The translations under genes and the position numbers were made by a program. A stretch of DNA of 52,259 nucleotides from Ardenticatenaceae bacterium (GTDB lineage Bacteria; Chloroflexota; Anaerolineae; Promineifilales; Promineifilaceae), in contig WYBM01000089.1 of assembly GCA_011525915.1 (NCBI GenBank), positions 1 to 52,259 of the forward strand, read 5' to 3'. The notes below the pieces were generated by a model. The model worked only from the letters and a program-made list of their open reading frames with translations. It was not told the origin of the DNA and searched no databases. Positions 32,876 through 41,861 of the stretch are shown here, piece after piece (the stretch's first letter is position 1; every line of letters begins with the position of its first letter).

Positions 32876-33883
32876 ATGACTAAAAAACGAGTATTTAGCG
32901 GCATCCAACCCACCGGTAATGTGCATTTGGGCAATTACCTGGGGGCGTTTAAGAATTGGGTTGCCCGGCAGGATCAAAAGGAAAATTACTTTTGTATTGT
33001 AGATTTGCACAGTCTGACAGTGCCCCAAACGCCCGCGCAACTGCGCCAGGAAACGTTGTCACTGGCCGGCATTTTGTTGGCGTCTGGTTTAGACCCAGAC
33101 AAATGCACACTGTTTATCCAAAGCCATGTGACGGCGCATGCGGAAGGCTGCTGGCTGTTGAACTGCATCACGCCTTTGGGCTGGCTGCAGCGCATGACCC
33201 AGTTTAAGGACAAAGCCGCACGGCAGGAAAGTGTGCTGACAGGCTTGCTAGACTACCCGGTGCTCATGGCCGGCGACATCATCTTTTATGATGCCCACGA
33301 GGTGCCGGTGGGTGATGACCAGAAGCAGCATGTGGAACTGGCACGAGACATTGCCCAGCGTTTTAACGCTCAGTATGAAGTAGATTTTTTTGTGATACCT
33401 GAGCCAGTGATCCCAGAGGCCGGGGCGCGGGTGATGGGGCTGGATAATCCCCTGGTGAAGATGTCTAAGAGCCTGGCCGTGGTACGCGGCCACGCTGTGC
33501 GCATTCTAGATGAGCCAGATGAGATCATGCGTTCCTTTAAACGCGCTGTAACCGATTCTGGCCGGGAGATTCGCTTTTCCGATGATCCAGAAAAGGCTGG
33601 TGTTAATAACCTGCTGGGTATCTACCAGGCGATCACCGGCCAGAGCCGCGATGTGGTAGAGGCGGCCTTTGCTGATGCGCGTGGCTACGGTGACTTGAAG
33701 GTGCGGGTGGCAGAAGTGACTATTGAAGCGCTGGCACCCATCCGCAAACGATATGAAGAACTGATGGCTGACCCGGCAGAATTGGGGCGCTTGCTGGCCA
33801 AAGGCGCTGAGCAGGCCACGGCCGTGGCCCAACCCAAAGTAGATCAAATGAAGCACATGATGGGGCTGGTTTTGCCTCAGTAG
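32876..33883 (+). CDS. trpS: Tryptophanyl-tRNA synthetase
   Basis: A 335-residue class Ic synthetase of normal bacterial length. The HIGH motif is PTGNVHLGNYLG and the KMSKS motif is LVKMSKSLA. GDDQKQHVELARDIA is the conserved tryptophan-pocket segment. It charges tRNA-Trp with tryptophan. Its place between trpE and trpG means the enzyme that sets the charging level read by the T-box sits among the genes the T-box controls, although repeats and spacers on both sides could carry extra promoters. The gene has only one ACGGCCGT octamer, near its 3' end. Confidence 0.95.
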   Translation: MTKKRVFSGIQPTGNVHLGNYLGAFKNWVARQDQKENYFCIVDLHSLTVPQTPAQLRQETLSLAGILLASGLDPDKCTLFIQSHVTAHAEGCWLLNCITPLGWLQRMTQFKDKAARQESVLTGLLDYPVLMAGDIIFYDAHEVPVGDDQKQHVELARDIAQRFNAQYEVDFFVIPEPVIPEAGARVMGLDNPLVKMSKSLAVVRGHAVRILDEPDEIMRSFKRAVTDSGREIRFSDDPEKAGVNNLLGIYQAITGQSRDVVEAAFADARGYGDLKVRVAEVTIEALAPIRKRYEELMADPAELGRLLAKGAEQATAVAQPKVDQMKHMMGLVLPQ

Positions 33884-33884
33884 T

Positions 33885-33949
33885 CCGTATTCAGTGTTCA
33901 GCGGCCGGTGTTCAGTGAGTGGTTGGGTCTGACTGAATAGTGAATACCA
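33885..33949. repeat. Short inverted GTTCAGTG/ACTGAATA arms between trpS and trpG
   Basis: ATTCAGTGTTCAGCGG and GGTGTTCAGTGAGTGG, followed by the opposite GACTGAATAGTGAATACC. It is the smallest gene-less copy of the family in the window. Confidence 0.75.
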
Positions 33950-33965
33950 CAAACGGAGACAGGTA

Positions 33966-34526
33966 ATGATAGTGGTCATAGATAACTACGACTCCTTTAC
34001 GTACAACCTGGTGCAATACCTGGGTGAGTTGGGGCATGAAGTGCAGGTGTTCCGTAATGACCAGGTGACGGTGGATGAGGTTCGGGTGCGGCAGCCTAAT
34101 CACATTGTTATCAGCCCAGGGCCAGGGACGCCACACGACGGTGGCATCTCGCTGGATGTGCTGCGTGATCTGGGGCCGGCGACGCCCATTTTAGGCGTCT
34201 GCCTGGGGCACCAATGTATTGGTGAGGCCTATGGCGGTAGGGTGGTGCGGGCATCACGCCTGATGCACGGCAAAACGTCGCGGGTGTACCACAATGGCAG
34301 CGGCTTGTTCAGCGGTATTCCCAGCCCGTTCCAGGCCACGCGCTACCATTCGCTGATTGTGGAAGAGCCACTGCCAGACTGCCTGGAAGTGACGGCCTTT
34401 ACCAGTCAGGGTGAGGTGATGGGCCTGCGCCACAAGACGTTCCCGACTGTAGGGGTGCAATTCCACCCAGAAAGCATCCTGACGGAACATGGCAAACGGA
34501 TATTGCAGAACTTTCTGGAGAGGTGA
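33966..34526 (+). CDS. trpG: Anthranilate synthase component II (glutamine amidotransferase)
   Basis: A 186-residue class I amidotransferase. Catalytic Cys79 is in GVCLGHQCIGEA, and the His-Glu pair is in VQFHPESILTEHG. The oxyanion loop PGPGTPHDGG is present. It supplies ammonia from glutamine to TrpE (31105). Its sequence fits TrpG/PabA; the same subunit may serve both anthranilate and aminodeoxychorismate synthases, as in other bacteria. GGAGACAGGTA lies before ATG 33966. A spacer of 184 bases to the next gene has an ATTAC/GTAAT inverted repeat (34649-34661) and no gene. Confidence 0.93.
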   Translation: MIVVIDNYDSFTYNLVQYLGELGHEVQVFRNDQVTVDEVRVRQPNHIVISPGPGTPHDGGISLDVLRDLGPATPILGVCLGHQCIGEAYGGRVVRASRLMHGKTSRVYHNGSGLFSGIPSPFQATRYHSLIVEEPLPDCLEVTAFTSQGEVMGLRHKTFPTVGVQFHPESILTEHGKRILQNFLER

Positions 34527-34710
34527 TAGGAAGGATGGGATCTCTTTGCCTCACGGCCGTGTGTGAGACGGTAAAGCCAGACGCTTTTGTTGTTAGGTTT
34601 GCACGAGGGTGTGAGGAAGGTCATGGTGGAACGTGGTGCGTATTATGCATTACGTAGTAATATTGGCCTTACACAGTACAAGATATGACATAGGCAGATG
34701 AGGTAAAGAT

Positions 34711-37620
34711 ATGAACTCCCACGGTTTTGAGTTGATTCATGAAGAGCATATTGAAGAGCTAAACAGCAAAGCATCCCTGTACCGCCATATAAAAACGGGT
34801 GCGGAACTACTGTCGCTGCAAAATGATGACGAAAACAAGGCGTTTGGCATTACGTTTCGTACACCACCGGAAGATTCTACCGGCCTGCCGCACATCATGG
34901 AGCATGCTGTGCTGGGTGGTTCACGTAAGTACCAGGTGAAGGAGCCGTTCATTGAGCTGGCCAAGGGATCGTTTAAGACCTTTTTGAACGCTTTTACGGC
35001 TGCCGACTGGACCAGCTATCCGGTGGCAACGACCAATACCAAGGAGCTGTATAACCTGGCCGATGTTTACCTGGATGCCGTTTTTCATCCGCTGATAACG
35101 CCGCAGCACCTGGAGCAAGAAGGGTGGCATTATGAATTAAACAGCCCTGACGATCCCCTTATTTACAAGGGAGTGGTCTTTAATGAGATGAAAGGGGCGT
35201 ATTCCTCGCCGGAAGGGGTGTTGTATAAAGCCATGAAGGAGTTGATGTTTCCGGAAAACATCTACCGGCATGATTCTGGCGGTGACCCCACCGTGATGCC
35301 AAACCTGACCTATGAACAGTTCCGCAGCTTCCATGAAACGTATTATCATCCGTCCAATGCCCGCATCTTCTTCTATGGGGACGATGACCCTGACAAACGA
35401 CTGGCCCTGCTGGATGACTATCTGAGTGAGTTTGACGCGGTGTCGGTGAATTCCAAAGTCAACCTGCATGCGCCGTTTGCAGCACCGCTGCGGGTGACAC
35501 GGCCGTATGCTGTAGACAAAGAGGGTGAACAAAAAGCGTATGTCAGCGTCAACTGGGCCTTGCCAGAGATTGTAGACCCGGCGCTGGACATGGCCCTGGA
35601 CATCATGTCTTACGCCCTCATGAGCACGCCTGCTTCGCCGCTGCGTAAGGCGTTGATGGACTCTGGCCTGGGGAGTGATGTTATTGGTGGTGGCTTGTCT
35701 GGCAGCTTGCGCCAACCTATCTTTTCCGCCGGGTTAAAAGGGGTGGAACTGGCCAACGTGGACCAGGTAGAGCCCCTGGTGTTGGCAGCCCTGGCGCGCC
35801 TGGCCGATGAAGGCATTGATCCGGCGACGATTGAAGCGGCGCTGAATACCATCGAATTCAGCCTGCGTGAAAACAATACTGGCTCTTACCCACGCGGCCT
35901 GGTGTTGATGATCCGGGCGATGCGGAATTGGGTGTATGAACATGATCCGCTGCAGCCGTTGAAGTATGAAGCGCCGTTAACGGCCGTTAAAAGCCAACTG
36001 ACAGCCAACCCCGCCTACCTGCAAGACCTCATCCGCCGTTACCTGCTGGGTAACACCCACCGCCTTACCCTGACGTTAGCACCCGATCCCAACTTGCAAG
36101 CGCAGTTGGAAACAGAGGAAAGAGCCAAGCTGGCGGCCGTAAAAGAGCGCCTGAATGAGCGACAAATTCAGGACATTATGGCCAATACCCAAAGGTTAAG
36201 AGCGCTGCAAGAAAAACCAGATGACCCGGTGGCCTTGGCGGCCATCCCCCGGCTAACGCTGGCCGACCTGGACAAAAAGAACAAGCTCACTCCGTTTGCC
36301 ATTTCTCCGGTACACGGTGTGGATGTCGTAACCCATGATCTGTTCACCAATGGCATCGTTTACCTGGATGTGGGGTTGAATTTGCATACGCTGCCGGCGG
36401 AACTGCTGCCGTTTGTGGGCATGTACGGCCGTGCCCTTACAGAAATCGGCACGGAAACGGAAGATTTTGTAAAGCTGCAGCAGCGCATTGGACGCCAGAC
36501 CGGTGGGCTGTATGCCTCCCGTTACCTTGCTTCCAAACGAGGGTCTGCTGAAGCGGCTGCCTGGCTGTTTTTGCGCGGCAAGGCAACCATGACCCAGGCC
36601 GCCGACTTGTTGGCCATTTTGCGTGACGTGCTGCTGACGGTCAAACTGGACAACCGTGACCGGCTGCGGCAGATGGTGCATGAATCTATCGCCCGGTTAG
36701 AGGCCGGCCTGATTCCGGGGGGGCACAGTGTGGCCAACGGCCGTTTGCGCAGCACCTTCAGCGAAAGCGGCTGGGCCAGTGAACAGACCAGCGGCGTCAG
36801 CTACCTGTTTTTCCTGCGCCAGTTAGCCGGGCAGATAGAAAGTGATTGGCCCGGCGTGCGGCAAAAACTGGAAATGGTGCGGCAAACGCTGGTCAGCCGC
36901 GGCAACCTCATTGTGAATGTTACCCTGGACGCCGAAAATTGGGAGCAGTTCCAACCCCGGCTGGCCGATTTTATCGCCAGCCTGCCAGATGTGCCGGTGG
37001 CAATGCAGCGCTGGCATTGGCAGGGCGACACCACGCCCGAAGGCTTGACCATTCCGGCGCAGGTCAATTACGTGGCCCAGGGGGTGAATCTCTATGAATT
37101 AGGCTACAAATTACATGGGTCCATTGGGGTGATCAATAATTACCTGCGCACCACGTACCTGTGGGAGAAGATTCGTGTGCAGGGCGGGGCCTATGGCGGC
37201 ATGGTCAGCTTTAGCCGTAACACCGGTGTTTACAGCTTTTTGTCTTACCGTGACCCCAACCTGCTGGGCACCCTGGCCAATTATGGTGGCGTACCGGCAT
37301 TTTTGCGGCAGCCTCTGCACGATGATGAGCTCACCAAAAGCATCATCGGCACCATCAGCAGCATAGATGCCTATGAACTGCCAGATGCCAAAGGCTACAG
37401 TTCGCTGGCCCGCTACCTGGTAAATATCACGGACGAATACCGGCAGCAGATGCGGGACGAAGTGTTGTCTACCACGCCGGCAGACTTTGCCACCCTGGCA
37501 GAGGTGCTGGCAGATTTCCAGGCGTACAGCCGTGTGGTGATTCTCGGTTCTGCCGAGGCCATTCACCAGGCCAACAGCGAACGTGGTGGTGACTGGCTGC
37601 GGGTAACCAAGGTGAAATAG
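34711..37620 (+). CDS. M16C metallopeptidase (presequence protease / falcilysin type)
   Basis: A 969-residue M16 peptidase. The inverted zinc motif HxxEH is HIMEH (His61, Glu64, His65), and the distal Glu lies in NEMKGAYSSPEG. Four homologous M16 domains make up the length. M16C enzymes (PreP, Cym1, falcilysin) form a closed clamshell that degrades peptides of roughly 10-65 residues. Here it should be cytosolic because no signal peptide is seen. GAGGTAAAGAT precedes ATG 34711. It sits between trpG and trpD without an obvious tie to tryptophan synthesis. Confidence 0.92.
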   Translation: MNSHGFELIHEEHIEELNSKASLYRHIKTGAELLSLQNDDENKAFGITFRTPPEDSTGLPHIMEHAVLGGSRKYQVKEPFIELAKGSFKTFLNAFTAADWTSYPVATTNTKELYNLADVYLDAVFHPLITPQHLEQEGWHYELNSPDDPLIYKGVVFNEMKGAYSSPEGVLYKAMKELMFPENIYRHDSGGDPTVMPNLTYEQFRSFHETYYHPSNARIFFYGDDDPDKRLALLDDYLSEFDAVSVNSKVNLHAPFAAPLRVTRPYAVDKEGEQKAYVSVNWALPEIVDPALDMALDIMSYALMSTPASPLRKALMDSGLGSDVIGGGLSGSLRQPIFSAGLKGVELANVDQVEPLVLAALARLADEGIDPATIEAALNTIEFSLRENNTGSYPRGLVLMIRAMRNWVYEHDPLQPLKYEAPLTAVKSQLTANPAYLQDLIRRYLLGNTHRLTLTLAPDPNLQAQLETEERAKLAAVKERLNERQIQDIMANTQRLRALQEKPDDPVALAAIPRLTLADLDKKNKLTPFAISPVHGVDVVTHDLFTNGIVYLDVGLNLHTLPAELLPFVGMYGRALTEIGTETEDFVKLQQRIGRQTGGLYASRYLASKRGSAEAAAWLFLRGKATMTQAADLLAILRDVLLTVKLDNRDRLRQMVHESIARLEAGLIPGGHSVANGRLRSTFSESGWASEQTSGVSYLFFLRQLAGQIESDWPGVRQKLEMVRQTLVSRGNLIVNVTLDAENWEQFQPRLADFIASLPDVPVAMQRWHWQGDTTPEGLTIPAQVNYVAQGVNLYELGYKLHGSIGVINNYLRTTYLWEKIRVQGGAYGGMVSFSRNTGVYSFLSYRDPNLLGTLANYGGVPAFLRQPLHDDELTKSIIGTISSIDAYELPDAKGYSSLARYLVNITDEYRQQMRDEVLSTTPADFATLAEVLADFQAYSRVVILGSAEAIHQANSERGGDWLRVTKVK

Positions 37621-37633
37621 AGTGTAGCGAGAT

Positions 37634-38059
37634 ATGAACCGCCCCAAACTTACCCACCGCATTCCCCAAAAAATTGCCATTGGTGAAAAGGGCAGCTTTA
37701 CCCGCACCTTCACCGACGGTGAAGTGGCCCTGTTCATCGGCGCTACCTGGGACGTGAACCCACTGCACACCGATGACCGTTTTGCCGCCCAAACCCGCTT
37801 CGGGCGGCGCATTGTGCCCGGCCTGCTCACCGCCAGCCTGTTGACACACATTGGCGGCTTGTGGAACTTCCTGGCGACGGAGATGCATTTTGAGTTTTTA
37901 GGGCCGGTGTACGTAGGTGATACGGTCACGGCCGTGGCCGAAATTGCCGAAGTGTCAGACAAAGGTTGGCTCTGGCTCCACTGTACCGTCACCAACACCA
38001 ACGGCGAGGCTGTTCTGAAGGCGCAGATTAAAGGCTTTCCGGGGCAGTTTGAGGCATGA
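37634..38059 (+). CDS. MaoC-family (R)-specific enoyl-CoA hydratase (PhaJ-like)
   Basis: A 141-residue single hotdog hydratase. The hydratase 2 motif is in GATWDVNPLHTDDRFA, with Asp, Asn and His at the active site, then FGRRIVPGLLTASL. It would hydrate trans-2-enoyl-CoA to (3R)-hydroxyacyl-CoA, as PhaJ does, or act as an acyl dehydratase. It starts 13 bases after the peptidase stop and overlaps the next gene by four bases (ATGA). It is a second, shorter hydratase besides the double-hotdog protein at 23460. Confidence 0.87.
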   Translation: MNRPKLTHRIPQKIAIGEKGSFTRTFTDGEVALFIGATWDVNPLHTDDRFAAQTRFGRRIVPGLLTASLLTHIGGLWNFLATEMHFEFLGPVYVGDTVTAVAEIAEVSDKGWLWLHCTVTNTNGEAVLKAQIKGFPGQFEA

Positions 38060-38970
38060 ATCTACCACCACACATCCACTTCATCCAACGAGGCTGGGTT
38101 AGCAGCAACAGCATCATTGTCTCAGGTGGTGATGCTCCAGCCATTGTGGACACAGGCCACCATGAAGATGTGGCTGAAACGATGCGGCTGGTGGGGCAGT
38201 GCATCAATGTGGCCGATTTGCGGCTGATTGTGAACACTCACTGCCATTGGGACCATATAGGCGCCAACAACGTTATTCGGGCGGCCAGTGGGGCATTAAC
38301 GGCCGCCAGCCAGGCCACTGCCCATATCCTGGTCCACCATGATCGGCGGGCGATGTGGCTAGATTACTTTGCCGCTGATGCCGCGCCGGTAACCGTAGAC
38401 ATCACCTGGCAGGATGGTGATATGGTAAGCGTAGGTGGGTATGAATTTGAAGTGGTGGCCACGCCTGGCCATGCGCCAGACAGCATCGCCCTCTACCAGC
38501 CGGAAACCCGCTTGCTTATTTCGGCGGATGCGCTGCATGAAGGGGATTGTGGCATTTTGAACACAATTGTGCACGGTGACCAGGTGCTTGACCAGGCAAT
38601 AGCCACCGTAGCCAGGCTGCAAATGTATGATATTGCCCTGGCTTTGCCTGGTCATGGGGGGCTGATCACAGATGTACCCGCCAGCCTGAATGCTTTGGCC
38701 GGCCGGCTGGCTGAGTTTAAAAGGCACCCAGAGCAAATGGCCATGCATTTGCTGCGGCGGGTGGCCATGACGACCGTACTCATGCAGCAGCCCATGCACC
38801 GTGCGGCCCTTGTCGCCTATGTGCTGGCACGGCCGTGGCCCCATGATTATGCGCCGCGCGCCGGCTTTGAAGATCCAGAAAAGCTCATTCATCACCTGCT
38901 TGACAGCTTCATCCATAAGGGATTGGTGGTAGAAACAGAGTCCCAGCTCACCAGTCTGGTGCCCCGCTAA
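38056..38970 (+). CDS. MBL-fold metallo-hydrolase
   Basis: A 304-residue metallo-beta-lactamase fold protein with HCHWDH in NTHCHWDHIGANN, ATPGHAPDS, LISADALHEGD and the final PGHGG. The zinc ligands for a binuclear site are all present. It is coupled to the MaoC-like hydratase by an ATGA overlap, so a thioester or lactone substrate is possible. It does not closely resemble the MBL protein at 14148 outside the motifs. The long C-terminal helical part has a winged-helix-like look, common in LACTB2-type members. Confidence 0.8.
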   Translation: MNLPPHIHFIQRGWVSSNSIIVSGGDAPAIVDTGHHEDVAETMRLVGQCINVADLRLIVNTHCHWDHIGANNVIRAASGALTAASQATAHILVHHDRRAMWLDYFAADAAPVTVDITWQDGDMVSVGGYEFEVVATPGHAPDSIALYQPETRLLISADALHEGDCGILNTIVHGDQVLDQAIATVARLQMYDIALALPGHGGLITDVPASLNALAGRLAEFKRHPEQMAMHLLRRVAMTTVLMQQPMHRAALVAYVLARPWPHDYAPRAGFEDPEKLIHHLLDSFIHKGLVVETESQLTSLVPR

Positions 38971-38998
38971 ATAACGTTTGAATGAAGGAGAAAGTAAG

Positions 38999-40024
38999 AT
39001 GGGAATCCAAAAAGCCATCGCGGAAGTCATTAACTTCCGCAACCTCACATTAACCCAGGCCGAAGCGGCTATGAATGACATTATGAACGGTGATGCCACC
39101 CCCGCCCAGATTGGCTGTTACCTGACGGCCTTGCGTATGAAAGGGGAAACGGTAGAAGAGATCGCCGGCAGCGCCAGGTCTATGCGGGCTCATGTCATTC
39201 CCGTCAAGGTTACCATAGGCGCCGGGGATATTTTGGTAGACACAGTAGGTACCGGCGGTGATGGTAAGCACACCTTTAACATCTCTACCACGGCGGCCTT
39301 TGTGGTGGCCGGGGCGGGGATAAAGGTGGCCAAACATGGCAACCGGGCGGCCAGCAGCAAATCTGGCTCTGCCGACGTGCTCATGGCCCTGGGTGGCAAT
39401 CTGGAGCTGACGCCAGCGCAGGTGGCAGCGTGTGTAGAGACGATTGGTTTTGGTTTTTTATATGCCATCCATCATCACCCGGCCATGCGTTTTGCGGGGC
39501 CGCCCCGCCGCGAGATTGGCCAGCGCACCATCTTTAATATTTTGGGCCCCATGACCAACCCGGCAGGGGCAGCTTACCAGCTTATTGGTGTCTTTGACCC
39601 CGCCCTGACGGAACCTATTGCTAACGTGCTGAAAACGTTGGGCAGCCAGGCAGCTTGCGTGGTGCATGGCGCAGATGGCCTGGATGAACTTTCCACCGCT
39701 GGGCCAAACCGTGTCAGCCGTTTGCTTCGTGGAGAAGTAAAGAGTTATGAATTTGACCCGGCTGCCTTAGGGCTGCCGCGGGGCCGTCTGGAAGACTTTA
39801 TCGGTGGTACGCCTGAGGAGAACGCCGACATTACACGCGATATCCTCAGAGGCAAAGACACCGGCCCGCGCCGTGATATTGTACTGCTGAATGCGGCGGC
39901 TACACTTAGTGTGCAAAGCGATGACATGCAGGCCGGGCTGGCCGCCGCCATTCAATCTATTGACAGCGGCGCTGCCTGGCGTACACTGGAAGCGTGGGTG
40001 GCAAAGACCAACAGCTTTATGTGA
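38999..40024 (+). CDS. trpD: Anthranilate phosphoribosyltransferase
   Basis: A 341-residue TrpD. It has the PRPP-binding GTGGDGKHTFNIST, KHGNRAASSKSGSADVLMALG, and HHPAMRFAGPPRREIGQRTIFN with NILGPMTNPA. It joins anthranilate to PRPP. ATG 38999 after GGAGAAAGTAAG is preferred over 38978. It lies after an MBL gene and before trpC, so trpD-trpC form the second part of the split tryptophan cluster. No ACGGCCGT octamer was seen in it. Confidence 0.95.
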   Translation: MGIQKAIAEVINFRNLTLTQAEAAMNDIMNGDATPAQIGCYLTALRMKGETVEEIAGSARSMRAHVIPVKVTIGAGDILVDTVGTGGDGKHTFNISTTAAFVVAGAGIKVAKHGNRAASSKSGSADVLMALGGNLELTPAQVAACVETIGFGFLYAIHHHPAMRFAGPPRREIGQRTIFNILGPMTNPAGAAYQLIGVFDPALTEPIANVLKTLGSQAACVVHGADGLDELSTAGPNRVSRLLRGEVKSYEFDPAALGLPRGRLEDFIGGTPEENADITRDILRGKDTGPRRDIVLLNAAATLSVQSDDMQAGLAAAIQSIDSGAAWRTLEAWVAKTNSFM

Positions 40025-40072
40025 TGGGATATAACCTCCGGTCATCCATATGGTGAAGGTAGTGACTTAACG

Positions 40073-40894
40073 ATGAGTGTATCTAACCTGGCTAAACAAC
40101 GCGGGCAAATTTTAGATGAGATCATGCGGTATCACCGGGAGCAGCTGCCGAAGATCATGCGTCAAGTGTCTTTTGAGGATGTACGGGCTATGGCCTCCGT
40201 GACATTGCCGCCAATCGATTTTTACGCGGCGCTAAAGTCGCCGGGGGTTTCGCTGATTGCGGAGTGCAAAAAAGCGTCACCCAGCAAGGGGCTGTTGGTG
40301 CGCAATTATGATCCTGCCAATCTGGCGCGGACGTATGTAAAGGCAGGCGCAAAGGCCATTTCCGTACTGACCGACGGCCGTCACTTCCAGGGCTCTTTAG
40401 CCCATTTGCATGATGTTAAAGAGGCGGTTGGCGCTAAGACCCCCGTTTTGCGTAAGGACTTTATCTTTCACCCTTACCAGGTTTATGAAGCGCGGGCCGC
40501 CGGGGCCGATGCCATCTTGTTGATAGCCGCCGTGTTGGGTGATAACGAACTGCGGGAGTTGTTGGCCCTGACACACAAGCTGGCGATGCACGCGCTGGTG
40601 GAGGTACATACGGCCGATGAGTTAGACCGGGCCCTGGCTCTTGGCCCACGTATTATTGGTATTAACAATCGCAATTTACAGACGTTTGTGGTGGATTTTG
40701 ACAACACCGCCCGTTTACGGCAGCGTATACCGGCTGAGGTGGTTGTGGTGGGGGAAAGTGGTCTGAAGACGGCCGCAGACGTAAAAGCCATGCGAGAGAT
40801 CGGGGTAGATGCCATCTTGGTGGGCGAAACATTGGTTAAAAGCAAAGACATATTGGGCACGACGAAGATGATGGTGGCTGCCGGACGGCCGTAG
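40073..40894 (+). CDS. trpC: Indole-3-glycerol phosphate synthase
   Basis: A 273-residue (beta/alpha)8 barrel. IAECKKASPSKG and VLRKDFIFHPYQVYEARAAGAD hold catalytic lysines; LVEVHTADELDRAL, GINNRNLQTF and VGESGLKTAADV follow, with a phosphate-binding ILVGETLVKS. It converts CdRP to indole-3-glycerol phosphate. Neither trpF nor trpA is in the window, so indole must come from another locus. It is 48 bases after trpD and likely co-transcribed. A spacer of about 100 bases follows, with no obvious terminator. Confidence 0.95.
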   Translation: MSVSNLAKQRGQILDEIMRYHREQLPKIMRQVSFEDVRAMASVTLPPIDFYAALKSPGVSLIAECKKASPSKGLLVRNYDPANLARTYVKAGAKAISVLTDGRHFQGSLAHLHDVKEAVGAKTPVLRKDFIFHPYQVYEARAAGADAILLIAAVLGDNELRELLALTHKLAMHALVEVHTADELDRALALGPRIIGINNRNLQTFVVDFDNTARLRQRIPAEVVVVGESGLKTAADVKAMREIGVDAILVGETLVKSKDILGTTKMMVAAGRP

Positions 40895-41001
40895 CTGGCC
40901 TGGCGTAAATTTTCCAGGAAAGTGCCGGCGGACGGTAGACATTCTAATAAAAAATGAGTATCCTTCATGGGACCTTTGCGCATAAAGAGACCATACCATC
41001 T

Positions 41002-41646
41002 ATGACTGAAGAAATAACTGCCCCCAATTGCCAGGAACTGTATTACCCCAACAAATTTGGCCGTATCATTATCCAGGCTCTGGAAGATGTTATGGGTAAA
41101 AATGGCTTGAACGCAGTCTTACACCTTGCCGGGCTGGAACAATATATCTATGATCGCCCGCCCAATAACCTGGACAAAGCATTTTCATTTGCAGACCTGA
41201 CTGCCTTGCAGAAGGCGCTGGATGATATGTATGGTCCGCGGGGGGGACGTGGCCTGGCCATTCGCGCGGGGCGGGCGACGTTTGAAAGTGGCCTAAAGGG
41301 GGTGGGCGCTCTGGTAGGTGTCGGTGACCTAGCCTTTCGGGTGCTGCCGCTGAACACCAAACTAAAGATTGGCCTGCCGGCGCTGGCGCGTATCTTTTCC
41401 CAATTCTCTGACCAGATTTCTAATGTGCATGATGAGGGCGATCACTTTGTCTATACCCTGGAACGCTGCCCCATGTGCTGTGGCCGTGAGGCTGACCACC
41501 CGGTTTGTTACCTGGGTTTGGGGTTGCTGCAAGAGGCTTTAAGTTGGGTATCTGGGGGAAACACGTTTAAAGTGGACATGCAAACGTGCAAGGCCAAGGG
41601 GGATGAGATGGGTCGTTATATCGTTATTAAAAAGCCTATTACATGA
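41002..41646 (+). CDS. V4R-domain protein (4-vinyl reductase-like sensor domain)
   Basis: A 214-residue protein with a helical start (YPNKFGRIIIQALEDVMGKNGLNAV) and a C-terminal V4R-like end with a cysteine cluster, ERCPMCCGREADHPVCYLG, followed by LLQEALSW and VDMQTCKAKGD. V4R domains bind small molecules and are known from bacteriochlorophyll 4-vinyl reductase, heme-NO-binding relatives and hydrocarbon sensors such as DmpR/XylR. The cysteines may bind a metal. There is no DNA-binding or enzymatic partner domain. ATG 41002 is favoured, although an in-frame ATG at 40954 exists. It could be a sensor near the cyclase at 41862. Confidence 0.7.
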   Translation: MTEEITAPNCQELYYPNKFGRIIIQALEDVMGKNGLNAVLHLAGLEQYIYDRPPNNLDKAFSFADLTALQKALDDMYGPRGGRGLAIRAGRATFESGLKGVGALVGVGDLAFRVLPLNTKLKIGLPALARIFSQFSDQISNVHDEGDHFVYTLERCPMCCGREADHPVCYLGLGLLQEALSWVSGGNTFKVDMQTCKAKGDEMGRYIVIKKPIT

Positions 41647-41776
41647 CCGCACGGGCAGCAACCCTGCTTCAGACAGTTTGCGGCAGTCACTGACCAGGGT
41701 ATTAAAATGGCCTCAATGTGTTGCCTTGTTAACTCCTTTGCTGATACCATTTCCATACCCCATTAAATTCACGGTG

Positions 41777-41782
41777 TATAAT
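41777..41782 (+). promoter_or_regulatory. Candidate -10 box of the cyclase-ATPase-TPR gene
   Basis: A perfect TATAAT preceded by TG in an AT-rich stretch, 80 bases before the ATG at 41862. A clear -35 is not seen at the proper distance. The 215-base spacer 41647-41861 shows nothing else. Confidence 0.4.
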
Positions 41783-41861
41783 TGCCTTTAATGTTAATTT
41801 GCAGCGATGTTGTTGTGGCCTGCTGCCAGCCCGTCTGCCGGCCGGTATGAACGAATGATAT

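Noticed and set aside
37111..38001. A 296-residue - strand open frame across the peptidase end and the MaoC gene
   Set aside because: It spans two real + strand genes and their junction and shows no motif.
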